Source: an uncultured Flavobacteriales bacterium | GTDB lineage: Bacteria > Bacteroidota > Bacteroidia > Flavobacteriales_D > Crocinitomicaceae | Length of the DNA: 54,297 nt | Direction: 5' to 3' | Assembly: GCA_905478665.1 (NCBI GenBank) | Contig: CAJQJL010000130.1 | Span: 1-54,297 of the forward strand | Shown: positions 15,710 to 24,042 of the stretch, in pieces | Numbering within the stretch: position 1 is the first letter of the stretch | Layout: every line of letters starts with the position of its first letter | Notes under the pieces: generated by a model | The model's database searches: none | What the model was told of the DNA's origin: nothing | Seen by the model: the letters and a program-made list of their open reading frames with translations, nothing else | Program-made: the position numbers and the translations under genes

Positions 15710-17338
15710 TTATCCTAAAAACGGATATCTGTAATCCGTAGCGGGAATAAATGTTTCCTTAATTGTTCTCGCTGAAACCCAACGTAGCAAGTTCATCGGT
15801 GCTCCTGCCTTATCGTTAGTGCCAGAACCTCTTGCACCACCAAATGGTTGCTGTCCAACAACAGCTCCTGTTGGCTTGTCATTAATGTAGAAGTTACCAG
15901 CCGCATTTTCTAATTTCTTCATAGCAAGATTAATCGCATATCGGTCATTCGAAATGATTGATCCAGTTAATGCGTAATCCGATGTTCCATCTACCAAATC
16001 CAATGTCTCTTCAAAGGCATTTTCGTCGTACACGTAAATCGTTAGAACAGGACCAAAGATCTCTTCGCACAACGTTCTGAATTTCTTATTTGTTGTAACA
16101 ACAACAGTTGGTTCAATGTAGTAACCGCTTGACTTATCATAATTTCCTCCAACAATAATTTCAGCGTCGGATTGTTCCTTAACGAAATCAATGTATCCAG
16201 CAATCTTATCGAAAGAACGCTCGTCGATAACAGCATTGATAAAGTTAGAAGTGTCTTCCGGAGTACCCATTTTAAACGAACTTACTTGATCGATAATGAT
16301 CTTCTTTGTTTCATCCCAAATGTTAGAAGGGATATAAGCTCGTGAAGCAGCAGAGCACTTCTGACCTTGGAATTCAAATGAACCTCGCGTACATGCTGTC
16401 GCAACTACATCTGCATCTGCAGATTTATGAACCATGATGAAATCCTTACCACCTGTTTCACCAACAATTCGTGGGTAGCTTCTATATCCAGCGATGTTTT
16501 CACCGATCTCCTTCCATAAGTGACGGAAAACAGCTGTTGATCCCGTAAAGTGCAAGCCAGCGAAATCTTTGTGTTTGAAAACTACGTCTCCCGCAACAGG
16601 ACCATCCACAGATACTAGATTGATAACACCGTCGGGTAAACCAGCAGCCTTGAATAATTCCATAATTACTTGTGCAGAATACATTTGTGATTCAGCAGGC
16701 TTCCAAACGACAACATTTCCCATCATAGCAGGAGCTGCACATAAATTAGCACAGATAGATGTAAAGTTGAAAGGAGTGATCGCAAAAACAAAACCTTCCA
16801 ATGGTCGGTATTCCAATCGGTTCCACATTCCTGGAAGTGAATCTGGTTGTTCCTTATATATTTGAGTTACGTATTGAACGTTAAATTTGAAAAAGTCAAT
16901 CAATTCACACGCTGCATCAATTTCTGCTTGAAAAACATTCTTTGATTGCGCTAACATTGTTGAAGCGTTCATTTTGTCTCTAAATGGACCAGCAAGTAAA
17001 TCAGCCGCCTTTAAGAAGATTGACGCGCGGTGCTCCCATGGAAGGTTTGCCCATTCCTCACGAGCTACCATTGCAGAGTCAATTGCATCATTTACATGAG
17101 ATGCATCTCCATAATTGAAATGACCTAGAATTTTTTTATGATCGTGTGGAGGAGACATAGGACGCTTCTCATTCGTACGAACTTCTTTTCCTCCAATGTG
17201 CATAGGCACATCAATAGGATCTTGGTTGTACATTTCTTTATACTTGGCAATCAAGCTAGTGTGCTCTGTTGAACCAGGAGCATAAGATTTTACAGGCTCG
17301 TTGACAGCTGTTGGAACTTTAAAAAGTGCATTTGACAT
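15710..17338 (-). CDS. pruA: L-glutamate gamma-semialdehyde (1-pyrroline-5-carboxylate) dehydrogenase
   Basis: The 542-residue aldehyde dehydrogenase is of the P5CDH type. It oxidises glutamate semialdehyde to glutamate with NAD+, the second step of proline breakdown. Motifs: the N-terminal block MHIGGKEVRTNEKRPMSPPHD, the cofactor-binding FAITPFNFTSICANLC, GETGGKDF with the general-base Glu, and the catalytic Cys in FEFQGQKCSAASRAY. Then EEIFGPVLTIYVYD and PTGAVVGQQPFGGARGSGTNDKAG close the enzyme. The length matches stand-alone P5CDH (about 540); there is no fused PutA proline dehydrogenase. A promoter (17355-17385) and a terminator flank it, so it is monocistronic. Confidence 0.97.
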   Translation of the reverse strand: MSNALFKVPTAVNEPVKSYAPGSTEHTSLIAKYKEMYNQDPIDVPMHIGGKEVRTNEKRPMSPPHDHKKILGHFNYGDASHVNDAIDSAMVAREEWANLPWEHRASIFLKAADLLAGPFRDKMNASTMLAQSKNVFQAEIDAACELIDFFKFNVQYVTQIYKEQPDSLPGMWNRLEYRPLEGFVFAITPFNFTSICANLCAAPAMMGNVVVWKPAESQMYSAQVIMELFKAAGLPDGVINLVSVDGPVAGDVVFKHKDFAGLHFTGSTAVFRHLWKEIGENIAGYRSYPRIVGETGGKDFIMVHKSADADVVATACTRGSFEFQGQKCSAASRAYIPSNIWDETKKIIIDQVSSFKMGTPEDTSNFINAVIDERSFDKIAGYIDFVKEQSDAEIIVGGNYDKSSGYYIEPTVVVTTNKKFRTLCEEIFGPVLTIYVYDENAFEETLDLVDGTSDYALTGSIISNDRYAINLAMKKLENAAGNFYINDKPTGAVVGQQPFGGARGSGTNDKAGAPMNLLRWVSARTIKETFIPATDYRYPFLG

Positions 17339-17354
17339 ATTAAGAGATTTTTTG

Positions 17355-17385
17355 CAAAAGTAAGCAATGTTGTTTATCCTTGCAA
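17355..17385 (-). promoter_or_regulatory. Promoter of pruA (TTG-N20-TACTTTTG)
   Basis: On the minus strand TTG (17383-17385) and TACTTTTG (17355-17362) are 20 bases apart, matching the Bacteroidota sigma-ABfr consensus TTG-N17-23-TAnnTTTG. The leader would be about 10-12 bases. Confidence 0.7.
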
Positions 17386-17401
17386 TGTCACAATTTAAAC
17401 C

Positions 17402-18646
17402 ATGCCGACCAAAACACTATTCACTAAAATATGTACCGCGTGTACGCTTAGCTTGTTTTTAAGTACTCAAGTCGTTGGGCAGCAGAGTTATGCAGATTTC
17501 CAGAACGAGAAGGATATTACGAAGAAAACGGAAATTGGGTACTATTTGTGGAATGAATACCTCCGAAACGATCTCGATTCTCTGAAAATCATGGCTGTTG
17601 AACTCATATTGAGTGCGGCAGAAGAGAAAAGCACATTTGCACGTGCGGTAGGAAATAATTCTCTAGGGAGTTATCTAATCCGAAGCGGAGATGTTCCTGG
17701 AGGAATTAAACACCTCGAAGAAGCTGAAAAATATTTTGAGCATAAAGAGGATTATACACTCTTGTCTGAAACATATAATGAACTTGGTAATGGTCATTAT
17801 TTGGCAGGCGAATACAGTGAGGCAATTAAATCGTACCTCGCTTCTTTGCGCTACGGTAGCCTTTCTCCAGATCTCACAGCCGCATTTAATGGAAAACTTG
17901 GATTGGGACGTTCGTATTGCGCTATTGGAGATACGGCCGTAGGAATTTTTACCGTTGAGAAATATAAAGATGAAGCGGTTAAACACATGAAGTTTGAATC
18001 TGCCGCTGATGCCTATGCTTATCTGGGGATGATTGAAATGGATCGACAGAATATGGATTTGTCACGTGAATATTATAAAAAGAGCATCGTATTTAGTGGC
18101 AAGTCAAATTCAAAGGCTCACCTTTCACATTCTTATAACAACAAAGCGATTCTACACTTCAATCTTGGCGAAACGGATTCGAGTTTAATGTACTTTGAAA
18201 AGTCCCTTCGATTAAGAGAACGCATAAATCACAAGAAAGGAATCATTGAGAGTTACTACAATATTGGCTTCTATTACATGGAGACAGGGGATGCTCACAA
18301 TGCCTATATCAATTTCAATAAGTCAGCTGAACTTGCGAAAAAATACGAGTTTAAAGGCGATGAATTGGATGCGTTACATGAATTGTTAGGCATTTGTGAA
18401 GAGCAGAATTATATAGAGGAATTTAAGCGAATAGAAAAACGACAGAAAAAGCTTAACGACTATTTAGAGGAGAAGAAAACGGCGGATGATGAAATTATCA
18501 CGTATGCTCAGAAAGTAATCAGCGAAGTAAAGATGCAAGAAGAAAAAGCCGAGCCTGAAGAGGCATCATCAAATCTTTTTCTTTGGATTATTGGTGCTTT
18601 TACAATGATTTTGCTTGTTGTTGCCTTCCGTAAAAGAAGACGTTGA
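17402..18646 (+). CDS. Exported TPR protein with C-terminal membrane anchor
   Basis: The 414-residue protein has a signal peptide (CTACTLSLFLSTQVVGQQ). About eight TPR units cover residues 60-340 (for example HLEEAEKYFEHKEDYTLLSET, AIKSYLASLRYGS and YYNIGFYYMETGDAHNAYINF). A charged helical stretch (about 345-385) follows, then one transmembrane helix (FLWIIGAFTMILLVVAF) ending in RKRRR. This is the front half of the TPR sensor histidine kinases or LuxR-type regulators common in the phylum, but the protein stops right after the membrane helix, without any output domain. It may be a scaffold or a truncated sensor. It starts 63 bases from the divergent pruA and converges on apaG. Confidence 0.8.
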   Translation: MPTKTLFTKICTACTLSLFLSTQVVGQQSYADFQNEKDITKKTEIGYYLWNEYLRNDLDSLKIMAVELILSAAEEKSTFARAVGNNSLGSYLIRSGDVPGGIKHLEEAEKYFEHKEDYTLLSETYNELGNGHYLAGEYSEAIKSYLASLRYGSLSPDLTAAFNGKLGLGRSYCAIGDTAVGIFTVEKYKDEAVKHMKFESAADAYAYLGMIEMDRQNMDLSREYYKKSIVFSGKSNSKAHLSHSYNNKAILHFNLGETDSSLMYFEKSLRLRERINHKKGIIESYYNIGFYYMETGDAHNAYINFNKSAELAKKYEFKGDELDALHELLGICEEQNYIEEFKRIEKRQKKLNDYLEEKKTADDEIITYAQKVISEVKMQEEKAEPEEASSNLFLWIIGAFTMILLVVAFRKRRR

Positions 18647-18647
18647 T

Positions 18648-19034
18648 TTAGTTCAACTTTCCTGGATGCTCCATTTTGAAAGTCGGTACAAATACTTGAA
18701 AAGTTTCGCCGTCTAACAAATTCTTAAAGGTATAGAACCCCTTCATTATGCCAATATCGGACTTCAATTCGCATCCACTTGTATAGGTATATCGTTCTCC
18801 TGATTTAAGAATTGGTTGCTCACCAATAACACCCTGTCCAGATACATAGCGAGAGTCATTTAGTGAATCAAATATATACCATTCACGTGTTAGCAGTTGG
18901 ACATCAAAATTGTTCGTGTTTTCAATGTCAATTTTGTAATTAAAAAAGTAGTTGGATTCTACAATATCGGACAAATCCTGTCTGAACTGTGTCTGAACGG
19001 AAATTTGGATTCCAGATGTGATTAATGTACTCAT
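18648..19034 (-). CDS. apaG: ApaG domain protein
   Basis: The 128-residue protein starts at MSTLITSGIQISVQ; a longer in-frame start at 19052 would add six residues but lacks family support. It has the ApaG (DUF525) Ig-like fold: FFNYKIDIENTNNFDVQLLTREWYIFD, then the signature GEQPILKSGERYTYTSGCEL and a terminal FYTFKN. In enterobacteria ApaG is linked to Co2+/Mg2+ efflux and lies near ApaH, and ApaG can bind nucleotides; its function in Bacteroidota is not established. One base separates its stop from that of the convergent TPR gene. Confidence 0.93.
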   Translation of the reverse strand: MSTLITSGIQISVQTQFRQDLSDIVESNYFFNYKIDIENTNNFDVQLLTREWYIFDSLNDSRYVSGQGVIGEQPILKSGERYTYTSGCELKSDIGIMKGFYTFKNLLDGETFQVFVPTFKMEHPGKLN

Positions 19035-19136
19035 AACGTTGTTTAACAGCACCTAAATTAATAAAACCTATTCAACTCAGATGCACTTCTACTAACCTAG
19101 ACGAAAATTTCAGAGTTTAGGATTGTTAAGAATTGT

Positions 19137-19159
19137 TAATTTAGAACCATTCTAAATTA
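19137..19159. repeat. Perfect 10-bp inverted repeat upstream of nqrA
   Basis: TAATTTAGAA (19137-19146) and TTCTAAATTA (19150-19159) are exact reverse complements with a CCA spacer. The repeat is about 90-110 bases before the nqrA ATG and about 55 bases upstream of its -7 box. No T-run follows. It fits a dimeric regulator site better than a terminator. Confidence 0.6.
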
Positions 19160-19213
19160 GTTGCATTATTCATCTTCCTATTGACGAACCTTAACACATG
19201 CTATCGAATTTTT

Positions 19214-19221
19214 TATTTTTG
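19214..19221 (+). promoter_or_regulatory. Candidate -7 box for the nqr operon (TATTTTTG)
   Basis: It is a TAnnTTTG match ending 27 bases before the nqrA ATG at 19249. A TTG occurs at 19181-19183, 30 bases upstream, which is further than usual. Confidence 0.5.
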
Positions 19222-19248
19222 CCACTGTATTTTAAAACGCTTTAATGC

Positions 19249-20610
19249 ATGTCTAAAACAGTAAAGCTTAGAAAAGGTCTGGATATCAGACTTGTAGGTG
19301 TTGCTAATAAGGTTAAGTCCGAGTTAGTACTCCCAAAGACTGTGTCGATTAAGCCGACTGATTTTCATGGTATGACTCCAAAAATGGTTGTCAAGGAAGG
19401 AGATCAGGTGAAGGCTGGTAGTATCATATTTTTCAATAAGTATAGCGAGTCAATCAAATGTGCTTCACCAGTTAGTGGTAAAGTAGAGGCGATTGTTCGT
19501 GGAGCGAAGCGAAGAATAATGGAGGTTATCATTTCAACAGATGGTGATATTCAATTCGAGGGGGACTCTCCTCTTGACCCAGTTTCAATGTCTTCCGAAG
19601 AGGTAAAAGCCAAGATGCTTGCTTCTGGATTATGGATGTACATAAAGCAACGTCCATTGGATATTATTGCAGATCCAGCAAATGAACCAAAGGCGATTTT
19701 TGTATCGGCTTTTGATAGTTCACCTCTGGCTCCCGATTTCGATTACGTATTGCACGGAAAGAATGAAGAGTTCCAAGCAGGGTTGAATGCACTCGCGAAG
19801 TTGACGAAAGGCACAGTTCATTTGTCATTGAATGGCAATGCACCAGCAGATGCAACATTTACAGCTGCAAGTGGAGTTCAGATCAATAAGATTCACGGGA
19901 AACACCCAGCAGGAAATGTTGGAACGCAAATGCACCACATTGATCCAATCAATAAAGGTGAGTTTGCATGGTCTGTGAATGCGCAAGATGTGGCTATAAT
20001 TGGACGCTACTTCTTGACTGGAAAGTATGACGCACGTAAAACGATCGCATTAACAGGCTCTGAAATTAAGGATCCGCATTACTTCGAAGTAATTGCTGGA
20101 AGTAATGTTTCGAGTGTTCTTGAAGGGCAGATTACAACAGATAATGTTCGTGTTATCAGTGGTAATGTGTTGACAGGAGACAAGATTGAACAAGATGGAC
20201 ACCTCGGTTTCTATCACAATCAAATCACTGTAATTCCAGAAGGGAACCAGTTGAAGTTTGTCTTAACAAAAGGATGGATGGGACCTGGATTTGATAAATT
20301 CTCAAATTCACGTTTGTTCCCAACTTTCTTGTTAGGTAAAAAACGATTCCGTTTGGATACCAATACAAATGGTGAAGAAAGAGCATTTGTTGTTACAGGA
20401 GAATTGGAGAAAGTATTCCCATTTGACATTCTGCCAATGCAATTGGTAAAGGCAGCAATCACAGATGATATTGATGGAATGGAAAATCTTGGAATCTACG
20501 AAGTAGCTCCTGAAGATTTCGCATTGTGTGAATATGTGTGTACGACAAAAATTGACATTCAAGATAAAATTCGTGAAGGCCTTGACCTTATCGGAGAAGA
20601 GTGCATGTAA
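19249..20610 (+). CDS. nqrA: Na+-translocating NADH:quinone reductase subunit A
   Basis: The 453-residue protein begins KTVKLRKGLDIRLVGVANK, then DFHGMTPKMVVKEGDQVKAGS and SGKVEAIVRGAKRRIMEVII, the biotinyl-lipoyl-like N-terminal region of NqrA. Later blocks are NVGTQMHHIDPINKGE and GFYHNQITVIPEGNQLKFV. NqrA is a cytoplasmic subunit near the quinone site of the Na+-NQR complex, which moves electrons from NADH to quinone while pumping Na+. It is the first gene of a six-gene operon with tight spacing (24 bases to nqrB). The length agrees with the family (about 445-455). Confidence 0.97.
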   Translation: MSKTVKLRKGLDIRLVGVANKVKSELVLPKTVSIKPTDFHGMTPKMVVKEGDQVKAGSIIFFNKYSESIKCASPVSGKVEAIVRGAKRRIMEVIISTDGDIQFEGDSPLDPVSMSSEEVKAKMLASGLWMYIKQRPLDIIADPANEPKAIFVSAFDSSPLAPDFDYVLHGKNEEFQAGLNALAKLTKGTVHLSLNGNAPADATFTAASGVQINKIHGKHPAGNVGTQMHHIDPINKGEFAWSVNAQDVAIIGRYFLTGKYDARKTIALTGSEIKDPHYFEVIAGSNVSSVLEGQITTDNVRVISGNVLTGDKIEQDGHLGFYHNQITVIPEGNQLKFVLTKGWMGPGFDKFSNSRLFPTFLLGKKRFRLDTNTNGEERAFVVTGELEKVFPFDILPMQLVKAAITDDIDGMENLGIYEVAPEDFALCEYVCTTKIDIQDKIREGLDLIGEECM

Positions 20611-20634
20611 TAGTTTATTTAAAATCAGATTACA

Positions 20635-21855
20635 GTGAAATTCTTAGAAAATATAGTTCATAAAATGGAGCCAAAGTTTGCCAAAGGAGGTAAACTAGAG
20701 AAATGGAATCCACTATTTGAATCATTTGCAACGCTAGCATTTACCCCAGCACATGTTACCAAAAAGGGAGCGCACATCCGTGATGGTGTAGATTTAAAGC
20801 GTACCATGATGACGGTAATCATCGCAATGATTCCATGTTTGTTGTTTGGTATCTACAATACTGGACATTGGGAAATGGTTGCTGCAGCAGGAGATAGAGG
20901 CCTTGATTTCTGGGCGAGCGGTGGAACGAAGTTCTTACTTGGACTTAAAGTTGTTTTGCCATTAATCGTCGTTTCCTACGGGGTCGGTTTGGCAATAGAA
21001 TTTGTTTTTGGATTCCTTCGTGGGCACTCGTTACATGAAGGATTTCTTGTTTCTGGAATGCTAATTCCTTTAATCATGCCAGCCGATGTTCCTTTGTGGA
21101 TGGTTGGTGTTGCAACAGCGTTTGCGGTTATTATTGGGAAGGAAGTTTTTGGAGGTACAGGAATGAATATTTTGAATGTAGCCTTAACGGCAAGAGCATT
21201 CTTATTCTTCGCATATCCAACATCAATGTCTGGAGACAACGTTTGGATGTCTGGTGCTGAAACGGATGGTTTTACAGGATCAACGGTGCTTGGAGATTTA
21301 GCAACATTTGGTGGTGACAAACCAATGGTCGCAGGTGTTGAGGCCTTGGACAACATGGACTCATCTGGCTTGCTGGAATCCACCTATTCTGTTTGGGATA
21401 TGATGATGGGAGCAATTCCAGGATCTATTGGTGAAACATCAGTAATCGCTATTGGAATTGGAGCATTGATATTGCTTATGACTGGCGTTGGTTCATTGAG
21501 AATCATGTTGTCATTTGTTGTTGGTGGATTTGTTGGTGGTTTATTGATGAATGCGATAGGTGGAAATGCTTATTTAGAAATGCCAGCCTTCCATCACCTG
21601 TTGATTGGAGGATTTGCATTTGGTGCTGTGTTTATGGCTACTGATCCAGTAACAGCAGCACAAACGGCAACAGGGAAAATTATTTACGGTTTCTTAGGAG
21701 GGGTAGTTGCTATCCTGATTCGTGTGCTGAACCCAGCTTACCCAGAAGGTGTCATGCTGGCAATTCTATTCATGAATGTTATGGCGCCAATTATTGATCA
21801 CTATGTGGTTCAGGCAAATATCAAGAGACGATTAAAACGAGTTAAAACTGCATAA
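20635..21855 (+). CDS. nqrB: Na+-translocating NADH:quinone reductase subunit B
   Basis: The 406-residue integral membrane protein starts at GTG 20635. The covalent FMN site is D211-G-F-T-G-S-T217, where Thr217 is the expected flavinylated residue of the D-x-x-[ST]-[GA]-[AS]-T motif used by ApbE. Other family blocks are GFLVSGMLIPLIMPADVPLWM, GKEVFGGTGMNILNVALTARAF and FMATDPVTAAQT. NqrB also carries riboflavin and forms part of the sodium channel. No apbE is encoded in the window, so the flavin transferase must be elsewhere. Confidence 0.97.
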   Translation: MKFLENIVHKMEPKFAKGGKLEKWNPLFESFATLAFTPAHVTKKGAHIRDGVDLKRTMMTVIIAMIPCLLFGIYNTGHWEMVAAAGDRGLDFWASGGTKFLLGLKVVLPLIVVSYGVGLAIEFVFGFLRGHSLHEGFLVSGMLIPLIMPADVPLWMVGVATAFAVIIGKEVFGGTGMNILNVALTARAFLFFAYPTSMSGDNVWMSGAETDGFTGSTVLGDLATFGGDKPMVAGVEALDNMDSSGLLESTYSVWDMMMGAIPGSIGETSVIAIGIGALILLMTGVGSLRIMLSFVVGGFVGGLLMNAIGGNAYLEMPAFHHLLIGGFAFGAVFMATDPVTAAQTATGKIIYGFLGGVVAILIRVLNPAYPEGVMLAILFMNVMAPIIDHYVVQANIKRRLKRVKTA

Positions 21856-21857
21856 TT

Positions 21858-22595
21858 ATGGCGATCAATAAGGATAGTAATGGTTATACGTTTGGTTTCG
21901 CAATTACCATGGTGGTAGTTGTTGGAGCCATCTTGGCGGGAGTTGCAATGGCGACCAAGCCGTTCAAGGATAAGAACGATGAGGTCAAAAAGAAAATGGA
22001 TATCGTAAAGGCATTAATGGATACGCAAGAAGAAAAGGATGCGATAACCAGAGCAAATGCTGCTGACGAGTTCAATAAGTATGTGAATCTAGAGGATGCG
22101 ATCGTTATCAACATGAATGGGGAGATTCAGGATGATGTTGAGGCATTTGATGTTGATATTCGAAAGGAAAATCGTGATAAGACACTAGCGGATATCGATA
22201 AGAACTACCCATTGTATATTGCAGAAGTGAACGGTAAGAAAGCCTATGTAATTCCTGTTGTAGGAAAAGGACTTTGGGGACCAATTTGGGGTAACATCTG
22301 TTTGGATGAAGACATGAATACCATCAAAGGTGCAACCTTCGATCACAAAGGAGAAACACCAGGTCTTGGAGCTGAAATCAAGCAAGCTTTCTTTATCAAT
22401 GGATGGTTACAAGAAAAAGTAGCTGATGAAAACGGTGATTTCCAGAAGTTCGAAGTTGTAAAAGACAAGTCTGGTACGAAAGATAAAAAAGTAGACGGTA
22501 TCACAGGTGGTACAATTACGTCTAAAGGAGTTGAGGAAATGGTAAACCGTTGCCTCCAGCCATACATGTTGTACTTTAAGCAATTTAAAAATTAA
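21858..22595 (+). CDS. nqrC: Na+-translocating NADH:quinone reductase subunit C
   Basis: The 245-residue protein has one N-terminal transmembrane helix (AITMVVVVGAILAGVAMA) and a periplasmic FMN-binding domain. The covalent site is D213-G-I-T-G-G-T219-I-T, with Thr219 as the flavin attachment. The family blocks GKGLWGPIWGNICLDEDMN and FDHKGETPGLGAEI are present. Two bases separate it from nqrB and six from nqrD. The G-G-T variant of the more common S-G-A-T is still within the motif range. Confidence 0.96.
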   Translation: MAINKDSNGYTFGFAITMVVVVGAILAGVAMATKPFKDKNDEVKKKMDIVKALMDTQEEKDAITRANAADEFNKYVNLEDAIVINMNGEIQDDVEAFDVDIRKENRDKTLADIDKNYPLYIAEVNGKKAYVIPVVGKGLWGPIWGNICLDEDMNTIKGATFDHKGETPGLGAEIKQAFFINGWLQEKVADENGDFQKFEVVKDKSGTKDKKVDGITGGTITSKGVEEMVNRCLQPYMLYFKQFKN

Positions 22596-22601
22596 GGAGA
22601 G

Positions 22602-23285
22602 ATGAGTGAAGAAAAAGCAAAAAAGCCTAGTGAGCCTCTATTCTCAAAGAAGAATAAGAAGCTAGTAACAGATCCCTTAACTGATAATAATCCAATTACT
22701 ATTCAGGTATTGGGAATTTGTTCTGCACTCGCAATTACAGTTCAAGTTGAGCAAGCCGTCGTGATGAGCGCGTCTGTATTGTTTGTACTTGTATTTGGTA
22801 ATATTATCATCTCTATGATGCGTAATCTTATCCCATCTCGTATTCGTATCATCGTTCAGTTGGTCGTTGTTGCTTCATTGGTAATTATCGTAAATGAATT
22901 GTTGGCAGCTTTCCTTCCTGATGTCTCCGAGAAATTATCGGTATTCGTAGGGTTGATTATTACGAACTGTATTATTATGGGACGTTTTGAAGCCTTCGCA
23001 ATGGCGAATAAGCCTTGGCCTTCATTTATGGATGCACTTGGTAACTCATTCGGTTATGCATGGATTTTGATCGCCGTGGCATTCTTTAGAGAGCTATTGG
23101 GGTCTGGAACACTTTGGGGAAAGCAAATTCTTGGAAGTGCCATCCCAGGAGAAGAGTGGGGACTTTATACAATGGGATATGCAAACAACAACATGATGAT
23201 TTTGCCTCCAATGGCTTTGATCGTTGTTGGAATCATTATTTGGATTCAACGCTCTCGTAATAAGTCATTAATTGAAGAACATTAG
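22602..23285 (+). CDS. nqrD: Na+-translocating NADH:quinone reductase subunit D
   Basis: The 227-residue membrane protein has about six helices and the NqrD/RnfE signature (DNNPITIQVLGICSALAITV, NCIIMGRFEAFAM and SFGYAWILIAVAFFRELLGSG). NqrD and NqrE coordinate an intramembrane iron centre through conserved cysteines; here Cys residues occur in LGICSAL and TNCIIMG. A clear purine-rich ribosome site (AAGGAGAG) lies a few bases before ATG 22602. Confidence 0.96.
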   Translation: MSEEKAKKPSEPLFSKKNKKLVTDPLTDNNPITIQVLGICSALAITVQVEQAVVMSASVLFVLVFGNIIISMMRNLIPSRIRIIVQLVVVASLVIIVNELLAAFLPDVSEKLSVFVGLIITNCIIMGRFEAFAMANKPWPSFMDALGNSFGYAWILIAVAFFRELLGSGTLWGKQILGSAIPGEEWGLYTMGYANNNMMILPPMALIVVGIIIWIQRSRNKSLIEEH

Positions 23286-23308
23286 GATCATATTTTAAAA
23301 GAAAGACA

Positions 23309-24040
23309 ATGGAAAGTACTTTAGATATATTCATAAAAGCAATTTTCTCCGAGAATATGATCTTCGCATATTTCTTGGGAATGTGCTCCTATCTTGCCGT
23401 ATCAAAAACGGTAAAGACAGCAGTAGGTCTTGGAGCAGCTGTAATTTTCGTATTGGTGGTTACGGTTCCCGTAAACTACTTGTTAGAAAACTTCTTATTG
23501 AAGGAGGGAGCATTAGAATGGATTAACCCAGCGTGGGCAGCAGGTGCTGTTGATGCAAATGGAGTTTCTACAACCATAGATCTTAGCTTCTTGTCATTCA
23601 TTATGTTCATTGCTGTTGTAGCCTCAATTGTACAATTGGTAGAAATGCTGGTTGAGAAATTCGCTCCAGCTCTTTACGGTGCTTTAGGAATCTTCTTGCC
23701 ACTTATTGCCGTTAACTGCTCTATCCTTGGTGGTGCATTGTTCATGCAAGAACGTCAGTATTCAACAATTTTGGATGCTACTGCGTTTTCATTGGGATCT
23801 GGTATTGGATGGTTCATTGCCATTGTAGCAATTGCGGCCATTAGAGAAAAGATTCGTTACTCGAATGTACCTGCTCCATTGAGAGGATTAGGAATTACAT
23901 TTATCATTACTGGTTTGATGGGAATCGCATTCATGAGTTTCATGGGAATCAAGTATGGAAAAGATAAGCCCAAAGAGGATAAAAACGCATCTTCAGTTGT
24001 TATAACTGTTGAGGAAATTAACACTATTAAAATCGGATAA
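23309..24040 (+). CDS. nqrE: Na+-translocating NADH:quinone reductase subunit E
   Basis: The 243-residue membrane protein opens with ESTLDIFIKAIFSENMIFAYF and FLGMCSYLAVSKTVKTAVGL, and has LPLIAVNCSILGGALFMQER in the middle, the NqrE/RnfA family pattern with two cysteines that contribute to the shared iron site. It is longer than enterobacterial NqrE (about 200) because of a loop after residue 60 (WINPAWAAGAVDANG) and a polar C-terminal tail, features I recall from other Bacteroidota copies. It lies between nqrD and nqrF, two bases before the latter. Confidence 0.95.
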   Translation: MESTLDIFIKAIFSENMIFAYFLGMCSYLAVSKTVKTAVGLGAAVIFVLVVTVPVNYLLENFLLKEGALEWINPAWAAGAVDANGVSTTIDLSFLSFIMFIAVVASIVQLVEMLVEKFAPALYGALGIFLPLIAVNCSILGGALFMQERQYSTILDATAFSLGSGIGWFIAIVAIAAIREKIRYSNVPAPLRGLGITFIITGLMGIAFMSFMGIKYGKDKPKEDKNASSVVITVEEINTIKIG

Positions 24041-24042
24041 AA

